A DNA stretch of 64,000 bases from Sulfurospirillum oryzae (GTDB lineage Bacteria; Campylobacterota; Campylobacteria; Campylobacterales; Sulfurospirillaceae). The position numbers and the translations under genes were made by a program. Under the pieces are notes generated by a model, which was given only the letters and a program-made list of their open reading frames with translations, searched no databases and was not told where the DNA came from. Below are positions 25,804-34,355 of the stretch, piece after piece. The first letter of the stretch is position 1. Every line of letters begins with the position of its first letter. The DNA is taken from contig NZ_JANZKZ010000004.1 of NCBI RefSeq assembly GCF_025770725.1, forward strand, positions 124,001 to 188,000. Direction: 5' to 3'.

Positions 25804-27021
25804 ATGGCATTACGCGTAACAATTGATGAAGCAGATTTTAAAACATTAGTCAAAGAGATTGAAGCACAAGAGGGATACCGTAAACCGATTGGTTTTGGTA
25901 TCGCTAGAGTTGATCGTGGACAATTAAGCCCTGAAAAAATTTTACAAGCAACTTTCCCTGTTGTTAACTGGAATGAAAACTTTGGAAGTGCGGCTATTAT
26001 GATAGCCGCACTTCAAGCCAGTGACGTTGAGGTGGATTTTTCAAGCAGCGAATTTGTCTATGATGTGAAAAAGAAGTTTGTTAAAAATGCGATGAATGCA
26101 TTTACCCCGTATCTAAACCAAGCGATTGGCGAAGCCCATAAAAATGTTCAAGTGATTAAAACACTTGATTGGATCGCACAAACGGAGAAACTCAAAAAAG
26201 ATTATCGAATTGTTTTCTTATTTGAAGATGATGCGCCTCTTAGCCCCGAAGCAGTTTATTTGAAACTTTATGCGCTCTCAAGTGGAAAAGCTCCGATTCG
26301 ATCCTTAAACCTCTCTGGTGCGTTTGGCGTGTTGGAAAATGTTGCGTGGTCAATGGGACAGCCTATAGAGCTTGCATGGCTGAGAATGCACGAAGTTGAA
26401 ATGAAACTTTTGGGTGAGTATCCGATTATTGAATCCGTCGATAAATTCCCACGTTTCTTATCGCATATTATTCCAGCCGACAATACGCGTATCTTAGACG
26501 CAAGTAAAGTACGTATGGGTGCGCAACTTCACGCGGGTACAACCATTATGCCGGGTGCGAGTTATGTGAACTTCAATGCAGGTACAACAGGTGCGGTGAT
26601 GGTCGAAGGTCGTATTAGCTCTTCCGTTGTGGTAGGCAAAGGAAGCGATGTAGGTGGGGGTGCTAGTATTTTAGGTGTGCTTAGTGGAACCAATGGCAAC
26701 CCTGTCAGCATTGGTGAAAACACACTGCTTGGCGCAAATTCGGTTACGGGTATTCCTTTGGGGGATGCGTGTATCGTAGATGCAGGTATTGCGATTTTAG
26801 AGGGTACAAAAATCGGGGTGCATGCAGGAGAACTTACTAAAATTATTGAAGCAAATCCAAAAGCAAAACTCAAAAAGCCAGGTAAAGAAGAATTACTTTT
26901 CTTTAAAGGTTTAGAGCTCTCAGGACTGGATGGTGTTCATTTCCGCCAAAATAGCGTTAATGGTATGATTATGGCAACACGCAGTAAACGCGAAATCAAG
27001 CTTAACAGCGAACTACATTAA
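25804..27021 (+). CDS. dapD: Tetrahydrodipicolinate N-succinyltransferase (long form)
   Basis: 405 aa. The C-terminal half is a left-handed beta helix of hexapeptide repeats (GAQLHAGTTIMPGASYVNFNAGTTGAVMVEGRISSSVVVGKGSDVGGGASILGVLSGTNG), matching the DapD class with a long N-terminal domain. It makes N-succinyl-2-amino-6-oxopimelate in the lysine/diaminopimelate pathway. AAAGGAGAC lies before the ATG, and mrp ends 18 bp upstream, so the two may be co-transcribed. A strong hairpin terminator follows. Confidence 0.92.
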   Translation: MALRVTIDEADFKTLVKEIEAQEGYRKPIGFGIARVDRGQLSPEKILQATFPVVNWNENFGSAAIMIAALQASDVEVDFSSSEFVYDVKKKFVKNAMNAFTPYLNQAIGEAHKNVQVIKTLDWIAQTEKLKKDYRIVFLFEDDAPLSPEAVYLKLYALSSGKAPIRSLNLSGAFGVLENVAWSMGQPIELAWLRMHEVEMKLLGEYPIIESVDKFPRFLSHIIPADNTRILDASKVRMGAQLHAGTTIMPGASYVNFNAGTTGAVMVEGRISSSVVVGKGSDVGGGASILGVLSGTNGNPVSIGENTLLGANSVTGIPLGDACIVDAGIAILEGTKIGVHAGELTKIIEANPKAKLKKPGKEELLFFKGLELSGLDGVHFRQNSVNGMIMATRSKREIKLNSELH

Positions 27022-27025
27022 TATT

Positions 27026-27059
27026 TTTCAAGGAAGGATTTTTTAATCCTTCCTTGAAA
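27026..27059. terminator. Terminator after dapD, bidirectional
   Basis: TTTCAAGGAAGGATT (27026-27040), loop TTTT, then the exact complement (27045-27059): a perfect 15-bp stem between convergent genes. The last codons of the small gene at 27043-27261 lie inside it. Confidence 0.88.
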
Positions 27060-27261
27060 TCAAAGCGTTATTAAACTCTTCTGCCCATCTGAGTGAAACT
27101 TTTTCATACGTTTTATTGGCGACAGGGTCATCTTTTAAAATCCAATTTCCACATGTTGCGCATTTAGTAGCATAAGTTTCGAGTTGCGCTAAATCCATAG
27201 AATCTATCTCTATAAGTCGAGCCTTGCATTCTGCAATGGAGCATTTAAGCGAGCTATTCAC
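27043..27261 (-). CDS. Small four-cysteine protein of unknown function
   Basis: 72 aa, no signal peptide. Four cysteines sit in the pattern C-x4-C ... C-x2-C (SLKCSIAECKARL, then YATKCATCGNWIL), which could bind one zinc or an Fe-S cluster; the remainder is helical and charged. I do not recognise a family. AAGGAG precedes the ATG at good spacing, which supports a real gene. Its 3' end is embedded in the terminator hairpin shared with dapD. Confidence 0.6.
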   Translation of the reverse strand: MNSSLKCSIAECKARLIEIDSMDLAQLETYATKCATCGNWILKDDPVANKTYEKVSLRWAEEFNNALISRKD

Positions 27262-27326
27262 AAAGAACTCCTTGTTTGGATATTTTGGTTCATTGTATCA
27301 CAGCAAAAAAAGCTATTATGTGTAAA

Positions 27327-28544
27327 TTATAAGCAAATAAGGCAGTTACGTCCACTCTCTTTGGCTTTATATAGAGCATCATCTGCGATTTTGATAATCT
27401 CCTGAGGTGTTTTTCCTTTAGCAGATAGGGCTACACCGATACTAACGGAAAGACGCTCTTTCTTTACCGTGGTTGATGACTGAAGCTCTTTGGGTGCTTT
27501 TTCAGGACGATTTTTATCGCGAATGGCAAAACCTCTTCTAAAAATATGTTCTCTTACTTCTTCAAGAGCCATAATACACTCTTCTTTTTTCTTTCCGTTG
27601 AAAAGAATCGTAAATTCTTCACCACCGTAGCGATATACTTTACCACCGTTTTTCACATGAGTCAGCTCTTTAGCGACCAGTTTTAAAACATCATCTCCTA
27701 TATCATGCCCAAACTTATCGTTAAATTTTTTAAAAAAGTCAATATCGACCATGGCTATAATGTAGTGTGAGCCTAAGCGTAAAAAACGCTCCTCTAGAGC
27801 TCTTCGTGAGGGGACATTGGTTAGCGTGTCAATGTAAGCCATCCGATACGCATCGTGAACGAGTGCTGCTATGGCGATCCATGAGGCGACAAGGCAGAAG
27901 AGAACAAAATGGTTACTCTCTTGTAAAAATAGGAGTGGAACCATCTGCGCAAAAAGCATCCAAAAGGGAGCTTTTTGACTTTGGATTTCAAAGAGAAGGG
28001 AGATTAAAAAGACAAAAAGTAATGAAATAATCGCAATAATCAAAATAAAATCGCTTGCCTTTGAAAGCCCTTGAAGGCTTACATGTAAAATAGGCGTATC
28101 AAGTGCTTGCAAAAGTGCGGGTGAAAAGTATTTTAAACCAGCGTAGCCAATACCAAGAATTATCAACCCAATACTCGTACGAAGTGTTCCAAAAGAACTA
28201 AAAAGCCCCCTTTCTTGCAACGCATAAATCAAAAGATAACCAAGGGCCGTGATTAAAGGAGCGATATGCCAAAAGGCTTGGACGCTTAGTTTTGTAAACA
28301 GAGTGTTGGGGAAGGCTAAACAGAGTGTAAAAAAAAGTGGGAAGAGAAGCAAAACAAAGAGTTTGCTTTTGTTAAAATAAATGCTTAGAACTATGGCAAT
28401 AATAAGAAAAACAAAAGTGCTTTGCCAGATGAAGTAGTAAGCATAAGTGGGGATAAGTCCAAATTTTATAACGAAAAGAGTTGAAAAGATCATCCCTAAA
28501 CAGAGTGCATGAAAAGTAGAGAGAGAGTCTTTGAGTCGTTGCAT
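27327..28544 (-). CDS. Membrane-bound diguanylate cyclase (GGDEF)
   Basis: 405 aa. Residues 1 to about 235 form roughly eight membrane helices of a 7TM-like sensor region without recognisable ligand motif. The C-terminal GGDEF domain has DTLTNVPSRRALEERF, MVDIDFFKKFNDKFGHDIGDDVLK and active-site RYGGEEFTILF (GGEEF), so it is probably active in c-di-GMP synthesis from GTP at the inner membrane. An insertion rich in Lys/Glu (RDKNRPEKAPKELQSSTTVKKE) separates the last strands. No RxxD product-inhibition site is evident. Carries a TTACATGTAA site at 28079. Confidence 0.9.
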   Translation of the reverse strand: MQRLKDSLSTFHALCLGMIFSTLFVIKFGLIPTYAYYFIWQSTFVFLIIAIVLSIYFNKSKLFVLLLFPLFFTLCLAFPNTLFTKLSVQAFWHIAPLITALGYLLIYALQERGLFSSFGTLRTSIGLIILGIGYAGLKYFSPALLQALDTPILHVSLQGLSKASDFILIIAIISLLFVFLISLLFEIQSQKAPFWMLFAQMVPLLFLQESNHFVLFCLVASWIAIAALVHDAYRMAYIDTLTNVPSRRALEERFLRLGSHYIIAMVDIDFFKKFNDKFGHDIGDDVLKLVAKELTHVKNGGKVYRYGGEEFTILFNGKKKEECIMALEEVREHIFRRGFAIRDKNRPEKAPKELQSSTTVKKERLSVSIGVALSAKGKTPQEIIKIADDALYKAKESGRNCLICL

Positions 28545-28571
28545 TCCGTTTCGTTTCCTATTTTTTTGCGA

Positions 28572-29357
28572 TTATAGCAAAATTAACTCATAATCCCATA
28601 AATCTCCCATAAGCGGTGCTTGAAGATGAGGTTTGCCTAAAAGTAATTTTACCACTTCAGTACTTTGAATTGAGGCAGCAAAGCACACTGTAAAAGAAGG
28701 GTTTCCTACTTTTTTTTCGACACCATCACCTTTTTGTGAGTAGAGAGGCTCAAGCAAAGCAGAAGTTGAAAACTGACTACTGTACCCAGCAATAGCGCCA
28801 TGGACAAAAGGTTTTTGCTTATCATAGCAGAGTCTCGCAAGAAGGCATTTTAGATCAGGATTGTCAAGCGCATCAACGACAACATCGGCTTCTTTGATAA
28901 GATTTTCATCTGTTTTTGGGTCAAAAAAAGTTGTAATACTTCTTACATGTAAAGCAGGATTGATTTCTTCAAGTTTCTCTTTCAGTACTTCTGCTTTAAA
29001 GCATCCTAGTGTTTTAGGCGATGAAAAATTTTGACGATTCATATTATGTTCTTCGAAAACATCACCATCACACAAAATAAGATTCCCCACACCGATGCGC
29101 GTTAGCATTTCAGAAACAAAACCACCTAAGCCTCCACATCCGATGATAAGCACGGTAGAATGAAAAAGTCGGTATTGTTCCCCCGTGGAAATGGTCTTTT
29201 GATTGCGTTTGTATCGAAGCGGTAAAATATCATGTTTCAAAGCCATCTCTTCAACTTCTCTAAAGTTACATGTAAAGGTTTTCATTGCTTCAAACGTCGT
29301 TGTAAGTGGTAAGAAACCTTCGCCCAGATGACTTTTTAAAAAATCTAAAAGTTCCAT
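28572..29357 (-). CDS. HesA/MoeB/ThiF-type adenylating enzyme of the AOR cluster
   Basis: 261 aa. E1-like fold: IIGCGGLGGFVSEMLTRIGVGNLILCDGDVFEEHNMNRQNF, the nucleotide-binding GxGGxG and the Arg/Asp set that adenylates a ubiquitin-like partner, then VVDALDNPDLKCLL. The usual zinc CxxC pairs are not evident. The N-terminal about 50 residues (KTFTCNFREVEEMALKHDILPLRY) are typical of the HesA-type genes that accompany aldehyde oxidoreductase operons. It probably activates the C-terminus of the MoaD-like protein at 29693. Divergent from the MoaD-like gene at 29417. Confidence 0.85.
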   Translation of the reverse strand: MELLDFLKSHLGEGFLPLTTTFEAMKTFTCNFREVEEMALKHDILPLRYKRNQKTISTGEQYRLFHSTVLIIGCGGLGGFVSEMLTRIGVGNLILCDGDVFEEHNMNRQNFSSPKTLGCFKAEVLKEKLEEINPALHVRSITTFFDPKTDENLIKEADVVVDALDNPDLKCLLARLCYDKQKPFVHGAIAGYSSQFSTSALLEPLYSQKGDGVEKKVGNPSFTVCFAASIQSTEVVKLLLGKPHLQAPLMGDLWDYELILL

Positions 29358-29416
29358 AAGGACTCCTTTTCGGTGTATAATATTCTTGGTTTTATTTTAT
29401 TTTTTAAAGGAATAAC

Positions 29417-29692
29417 ATGCATATTATACTCAATGCTTTTTCATTTTTGCGCGAGAAACTGAAAGTTCAAGGTATCGCGCATATTGAAGCGCCATACGAA
29501 GTGGTTCAAGGTATGCGTGTTAAAGAACTTATAGATAGCTTGGGGTTTCAAAACAATGAAGTAGAAGCAGTGTTTGTCAATCATACTGTCGTTCCCAAAG
29601 AGACGATTTTACAAGAGGGCGATAGAGTTGCTCTTCTCCCTCCAGGTACGCCTGGTTCTTACAGGTTACTCTCAGGGCTCAAAGAGCATTAA
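29417..29692 (+). CDS. MoaD/ThiS-like protein lacking the terminal Gly-Gly
   Basis: 91 aa, beta-grasp fold: AFSFLREKLKVQ, MRVKELIDSLGF, VEAVFVNHTVVPKETILQEGDRVALLPPGTPG, resembling MoaD/ThiS. The family normally ends in Gly-Gly; this one continues past PPGTPG to SYRLLSGLKEH, so it cannot be a conventional sulfur carrier unless processed. AAAGGAA precedes the ATG, and TATAAT at about 29375 is a likely -10 in the divergent gap with hesA. It ends one base before the stop of the convergent MoaD gene. Confidence 0.78.
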   Translation: MHIILNAFSFLREKLKVQGIAHIEAPYEVVQGMRVKELIDSLGFQNNEVEAVFVNHTVVPKETILQEGDRVALLPPGTPGSYRLLSGLKEH

Positions 29693-29923
29693 TCAACCAC
29701 CACCAATTTTTGGGAAGAGGGCGATTTCGTCGCCCTCTTTTAAATGATAAGATGGATCAACATGTCGTCCATTGACCATTAAAACACCCAGTGGCGATAC
29801 ACCCTCAAGCTCTAGCGCATCTACAACCATTTGTGCGGTTGTTCCTTTAGCATACTCTATTTTTTCATCCTTAAATCGACCATCTCGATATTGGGCAAAA
29901 AGCTTAACAGTGACCGTCATCAT
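29693..29923 (-). CDS. MoaD/ThiS-type sulfur-carrier protein with Gly-Gly C-terminus
   Basis: 76 aa. Beta-grasp fold ending EGDEIALFPKIGGG, with the free diglycine needed for adenylation and thiocarboxylation. TVKLFAQYRDGR and MVNGRHVDPSYHLKEGDEIALFP match MoaD and ThiS. It starts inside the AOR stop (TAATG), so it is translated with AOR. It probably helps build or insert the pterin dithiolene of AOR and is activated by the HesA-type protein. Confidence 0.86.
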   Translation of the reverse strand: MMTVTVKLFAQYRDGRFKDEKIEYAKGTTAQMVVDALELEGVSPLGVLMVNGRHVDPSYHLKEGDEIALFPKIGGG

Positions 29924-31656
29924 TAAAAATTCCAGAACTCATCAATCTCTTCACCGCTAAAGTCCCAGATAGCATTGTGAGGAGGAAGTGTTTCGTATTT
30001 CATAAACTCTGGTAATCTGTCATCTGCTTTACCAAGACCTGCTTTGATGTTAAATTCATGCTCTGTTTTAAGAATGGTTTTACCCAAATTAACAACATCG
30101 TCAATTGTGAGGCTACAACCAAAACGTGCATTGATCATATCAACGAGTGCTGGTAGACATTTTGGATCATCGAGTGCTGGGAACGCAACGAAGATACACA
30201 TACCAGTACTATCTACCGCTGCAGTTGCAATTTGAAGGTTGCGCGCAAGTTCAACTTGTCCCTCTTTTTTGAGTGGATCAACATAACCACCACTGTTAAG
30301 AATGTTGGTAGCAACCGCATAACCTGAAGTATGGTCTGCTCCCATCGTTGAAGTCGCATACGTAATGCCTTGACCTTTAACAGCGCGTGGTTCATACGCA
30401 GGAATACCTTGACCTTTAACGGTTGGAACGTGTGTTAAACCATAAATTTTACCTAAAACATGTGTACCGCTTCCGATAATACGACCTATTGGTGTTCCTT
30501 GTGGCAAATCTTTTGATAAAAGCTCATACGCTTTTTCACCATCGCCATAAGCGACAATGCCAGCATCAACTGCAAGACCAAGTGTAACGCTCGCTTCAAT
30601 AGAATCAACACCCAAATCATCCATAAGACCATCGATTTTTGCAATCATATCTAGATCTTTGATACCAAAGTTAGATCCAAGAGCCCAAATGGTCTCATAC
30701 TCAAAACCTGATGTGAGGTAGTTGCCATCTTTGTCATTATAGACTTGTGAACATTGAATAACACAGCCTGCATGACAGCCATGGGTTGTTTTTCCACCTC
30801 TTGCTTTAATGGTTTCTGCCATTGTCTCACCACAGATGTTTTCAGCAAATTCCCAATTACCTTCTCTAAAGTTATGAGTTGGAAGACCACCTGCCTCATT
30901 AAGGATATTAACAAGAACGTTGGTACCAAATGCTGGTAAGCCTTGTCCACTGATTGGGTTTTCTTGAAGTGCTTTAGTGAAAATTTTACTTGCTTCTTTG
31001 AATTTCTCAGGATCAGCAATGGTTACTTCTTTATAATCTGCTGCATCAACAGTGATACATTTGATTTTTTTAGAACCCATAACAGCACCTAAACCACCAC
31101 GTCCGTGACTTCTTAGCTTTCCACCAGGGTCTTTAACAGAGATGTTAGCAAGGTTCATACGCATTTCACCAACACGACCTATCGTCATCACTGCAACTTT
31201 TTTGTCATATTTTGCTGCCATTGCGTCCAATACGGCATAGTTGTCTTTACCAACGAGTTCTGGAACTTCAATGAATTCGACGTTGTTTTTAGTGACATGT
31301 AATTGATAAAAAGCGTTCTTTTTAGGCATACCTTCAATGATAAGCGCTTTTACACCTAGCTTTGACATAATTTGTGCACTGGTTCCACCAACGTTTGACT
31401 CTTTGATACCACCTGTTAATGGGCTTTTTGCTCCACACGAATTACGACCGCTATTAGAAGCAGATGTTCCTGAAAGAAGACCTGGTGCAAAAACAAGTTT
31501 ATTATTTGGTCCCAATGGGTGACACTCTGGATCAACCTCTTTCGCAACAATAGTCGATGTTAATGCACGACCACCAAGTCCCATCCATTCTGTTGGAACT
31601 TCTTCAATTTTAAAACTAAGATTTGTCATGTTGACACGATAAATTAAATCAGCCAT
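29923..31656 (-). CDS. aor: Aldehyde:ferredoxin oxidoreductase, tungsten/molybdenum pterin enzyme
   Basis: 577 aa with the AOR N- and C-terminal domains. Pterin-binding segments are seen around KLVFAPGLLSGTSASNSGRNSCGAKSPLTGGI (residues 53-84) and KLRSHGRGGLGAVMGSKKIKC. The [4Fe-4S] ligands are C294, C298 and C302 (CHAGCVIQC) with C487 (DSTGMC). The first spacing is CxxxC, not the CxxC of Pyrococcus AOR. It oxidises aldehydes to acids with a low-potential acceptor. AAGGAG lies before the ATG. No FAD or ferredoxin subunit gene is adjacent, so it would use free ferredoxin or an unlinked partner. The metal is tungsten by family, not shown by sequence. Confidence 0.92.
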   Translation of the reverse strand: MADLIYRVNMTNLSFKIEEVPTEWMGLGGRALTSTIVAKEVDPECHPLGPNNKLVFAPGLLSGTSASNSGRNSCGAKSPLTGGIKESNVGGTSAQIMSKLGVKALIIEGMPKKNAFYQLHVTKNNVEFIEVPELVGKDNYAVLDAMAAKYDKKVAVMTIGRVGEMRMNLANISVKDPGGKLRSHGRGGLGAVMGSKKIKCITVDAADYKEVTIADPEKFKEASKIFTKALQENPISGQGLPAFGTNVLVNILNEAGGLPTHNFREGNWEFAENICGETMAETIKARGGKTTHGCHAGCVIQCSQVYNDKDGNYLTSGFEYETIWALGSNFGIKDLDMIAKIDGLMDDLGVDSIEASVTLGLAVDAGIVAYGDGEKAYELLSKDLPQGTPIGRIIGSGTHVLGKIYGLTHVPTVKGQGIPAYEPRAVKGQGITYATSTMGADHTSGYAVATNILNSGGYVDPLKKEGQVELARNLQIATAAVDSTGMCIFVAFPALDDPKCLPALVDMINARFGCSLTIDDVVNLGKTILKTEHEFNIKAGLGKADDRLPEFMKYETLPPHNAIWDFSGEEIDEFWNF

Positions 31657-31800
31657 TTTAACTCCTTACATTTTGGTTATAAAGCCATAATATATCAAGT
31701 ATATAGCATGAAAATAGCAAAGTCAAAGAAAGATTTTAAAACAAAAACATGCTTTTTTTGCATATCTTTTTTTACACACTTTAAAAAAATGTATTAAAAT

Positions 31801-31827
31801 AAAGTAGTGGTTTTAAGCCACTACTTT
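31801..31827 (-). terminator. Terminator of the GH17-GT2 gene
   Basis: On the minus strand AAAGTAGTGG, loop CTTAAAA, CCACTACTTT, then ATTTTAAT: a 10-bp stem followed by a T-rich tail. It overlaps the last codons and stop of the gene at 31821. Confidence 0.8.
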
Positions 31828-34355
31828 TGAGGTTTGAGAGATTGAAGTTCGATGATACGAAGAATAATTGCAGAGTAGTATGGAATACTCTGAATTAAAA
31901 GAGTAAATGCAAAAACATAAATTTCAGTGATACGCGTAAAGTTTGTAAAGTAAAGCGCAAAGAATGAGATGGTAAGCAAAGTCGCTAAAATCATCTCATG
32001 ACGAATAGGGCTTTTGTTGACTTTTTTAGTGTTGCCACCTTTTTCAGTACGTTTGAAAGGAAGTCCGTCTTTAACAAAACCATCGTAAACTGCTTTAAAA
32101 ATAACAAGTTGCAAACTCATAGATGCAATCGCGCTTAACATGGTCTCTTTGACACTCATCTTCACTCTGGTGTGATACAAGATAAACGCATGCAAAATGT
32201 TGACCAAAAATGCGACTAAAATAGGAAGCGTAAGGGGTAGCGTTGGGATCGTTACACCTACAAAGATAATGAATGGAACCCAGAAAATATTTAAAAAGGC
32301 AGTTAAGGCACCAAAGGCATCGGAGAGCCAGAAGAACCAACCCGCCACAAAGTGATATTTTTGGTAAGGTGTTAAGGTTTTGGATGAAGGCATAAAATGA
32401 CGCCAGTGACGTTTTAAAATCTGAATCGCACCATACGCCCAGCGATGACGTTGCGTACGGAAAGCTTCAACCGTATCTGGAAGTAGTCCCCAACCGTAGC
32501 GTCTATTTGTATAGTGCGCAGTGTAACCTGCTTCAAAAAGACGAAGTCCAAGCTCTGAGTCTTCAACAATGGTATAGGTTGTCCAGTCTCCTACTTCATG
32601 CATAGCAGAAAGTCTTGCCATAAGCATTGTTCCATGGGCTACGATGGCATTTTCTTCGTTTCGCTCAACCATACCGATGTCAAAGAAACCTGCATATTCT
32701 GCATTCATCGCTTGTTTGATGAGTGATTCTTTACCATCGCGGTGATCTTGTGGTGCTTGCACAAGAGCCACTTTAGGATCATCAAAAAGTGGAACAAGAT
32801 CAACCAGCCAGTTTTCACCCACGATGTAATCCGCATCAATAACGGCTAAGATTTCGGCTTTTTCATTGGTATATTTAAGCGCTTCATTAAGAGCACCTGC
32901 TTTAAAGCCTTTACATGTAATGTTCAAGAAGACAAATTTTTCACCCAGTTTTTGACAATGTTCTTCAATAGGCTTCCAGTAAAACTCTTCAGGTGTGTTG
33001 TTGATAACGACCAAAACTTCATAATTGGTATATTTCATACGAGCTAAAGAGTCTAGTGTTTCAATGAGAACATGCGGTTGCTCTTTGTACGCAGGAACAT
33101 GAATAGAGACAAATGGCACATGATCTGATTTGAGATTAAGTGGTGCTAAACGCTCAGGTGCGATTCCTAATGTACATTTAAAGAGTTCATTGATTTTAGC
33201 AAGCGTGATAATGACCAAAGGAAGCATCAAGATGATTCCCATCGTCCACATAATCCACATACCAAAGTTCATGTAATAGATAAAGGGATACGTCGCTGCC
33301 ATTGCAATACCAAAGCCCATCGCTTGAGCTGCTGCTGCATACGTGATGGCATGGGCAAAGTTTACGCGTTGATTTCTCAAACCAAAGAATGTCAGCAGAA
33401 TTCCAAAGAAAACGGAGCCTGCCATCTGATAACGCCAGAGTGGATTGATAATAGTTTGTTTAATAAAGTGAAATTTGGGTTGCTTATTGGTATCAAAAAG
33501 ACCCCAGTACGGTCCAACACTTCCTTCGTGCACGCCTTTCCATGGTTGATCAAACGCTTCAACGATATTATACGTCCACTTTTCAGCCTTAGCCATCTCC
33601 AAAAAGCCTGTAATTGCGGCAATTTGATTGGTGAGTGTTGCTTCCGCTTTCTCGTTATTATAACCACTGCTTGGCCAACCAAACTCCCCGATGGTAATTG
33701 GTTTTTTAGGATACATTTTAGCAATGGCATCGTATTTTTCTTTCGCAAACGCCAAAGTTTGCTCTATTGGCACTTTTTCCCAATACGGCAAGATGTGCAC
33801 ACAAATAAAATCAACATGGCGCGCTAGTTCAGTATTGGTAAGCCAAACGTGTTGAACTTCCGCTGTTGTTACGGGAATACGTGTACGCTTAGAAACACGG
33901 TCAATATATTCATAGAGTTCATCAGGGGTCAAATCTGCACGTAAAAGAACCTCGTTTCCTACGATAATGGAAGAAATTCTAGGGCTGTACAGTTTGATCA
34001 ATTCAAAGAGTGTTTCTATCTCAGCTTCATTGGCACCTTTATCTCCTGAGAGCCAAAGACCGACATCGACTTTAAGTTTAGTATCTTTTACATTTTCCAA
34101 AACATGTTTGGCATCAGAGATGGCGTAAGTTCGCACTTTTCGTGCAATCTGCGCGATTGTTTTCATGTCTTCTGCAATCTCAGCATCGCTCTTAAGGGCT
34201 TTCTCAAATCCACTGAATGGTGTGTAAGAAAGAGACTCGAGTTTTTCACCAATTTGAGGTGAAAGGACGATTTGGTCGCCGGATCTTGTCCATATAAGTA
34301 TTTGAACAAGGGATGTGATAACGAGGGAAAGTAGAATATATTTGAAGTATTTCAA
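31821..34355 (-). CDS. GH17-GT2 fusion: beta-glucan synthase, NdvB-like
   Basis: 844 aa from a TTG start (GGAG 7 bp upstream). An N-terminal membrane anchor is followed by a GH17 beta-1,3-glucanase/transglycosylase domain (about residues 28-300) with acid E135 (IVGNEV) and nucleophile E224 (IGEFGWPS). A membrane region (about 310-390) and a GT2 domain (about 415-660) come next, with VSIHVPAYKE, DxD at D507/D509 (VIDADY), acceptor ED at 598-599 (VEDSELG) and QRHRW at 635-639. Further membrane helices end the protein. Similar fusions make osmoregulated or cyclic beta-1,3-glucans (NdvB). It should extend glucan from UDP-glucose across the inner membrane while the GH17 part remodels or cyclises it (inference). 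Confidence 0.85.
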   Translation of the reverse strand: MKYFKYILLSLVITSLVQILIWTRSGDQIVLSPQIGEKLESLSYTPFSGFEKALKSDAEIAEDMKTIAQIARKVRTYAISDAKHVLENVKDTKLKVDVGLWLSGDKGANEAEIETLFELIKLYSPRISSIIVGNEVLLRADLTPDELYEYIDRVSKRTRIPVTTAEVQHVWLTNTELARHVDFICVHILPYWEKVPIEQTLAFAKEKYDAIAKMYPKKPITIGEFGWPSSGYNNEKAEATLTNQIAAITGFLEMAKAEKWTYNIVEAFDQPWKGVHEGSVGPYWGLFDTNKQPKFHFIKQTIINPLWRYQMAGSVFFGILLTFFGLRNQRVNFAHAITYAAAAQAMGFGIAMAATYPFIYYMNFGMWIMWTMGIILMLPLVIITLAKINELFKCTLGIAPERLAPLNLKSDHVPFVSIHVPAYKEQPHVLIETLDSLARMKYTNYEVLVVINNTPEEFYWKPIEEHCQKLGEKFVFLNITCKGFKAGALNEALKYTNEKAEILAVIDADYIVGENWLVDLVPLFDDPKVALVQAPQDHRDGKESLIKQAMNAEYAGFFDIGMVERNEENAIVAHGTMLMARLSAMHEVGDWTTYTIVEDSELGLRLFEAGYTAHYTNRRYGWGLLPDTVEAFRTQRHRWAYGAIQILKRHWRHFMPSSKTLTPYQKYHFVAGWFFWLSDAFGALTAFLNIFWVPFIIFVGVTIPTLPLTLPILVAFLVNILHAFILYHTRVKMSVKETMLSAIASMSLQLVIFKAVYDGFVKDGLPFKRTEKGGNTKKVNKSPIRHEMILATLLTISFFALYFTNFTRITEIYVFAFTLLIQSIPYYSAIILRIIELQSLKPQK

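Noticed and set aside
31657-31800. ModE-type operator before the AOR gene
   Set aside because: ATATAT/TATATA-rich stretches near 31690-31710 do not keep the CGnTATATA-n7-TAYATA spacing, so metal control of AOR through ModE is not supported by sequence.
33324-33827. 167-codon plus-strand frame inside the GH17-GT2 gene
   Set aside because: Antisense shadow of a conserved enzyme; low-complexity translation.
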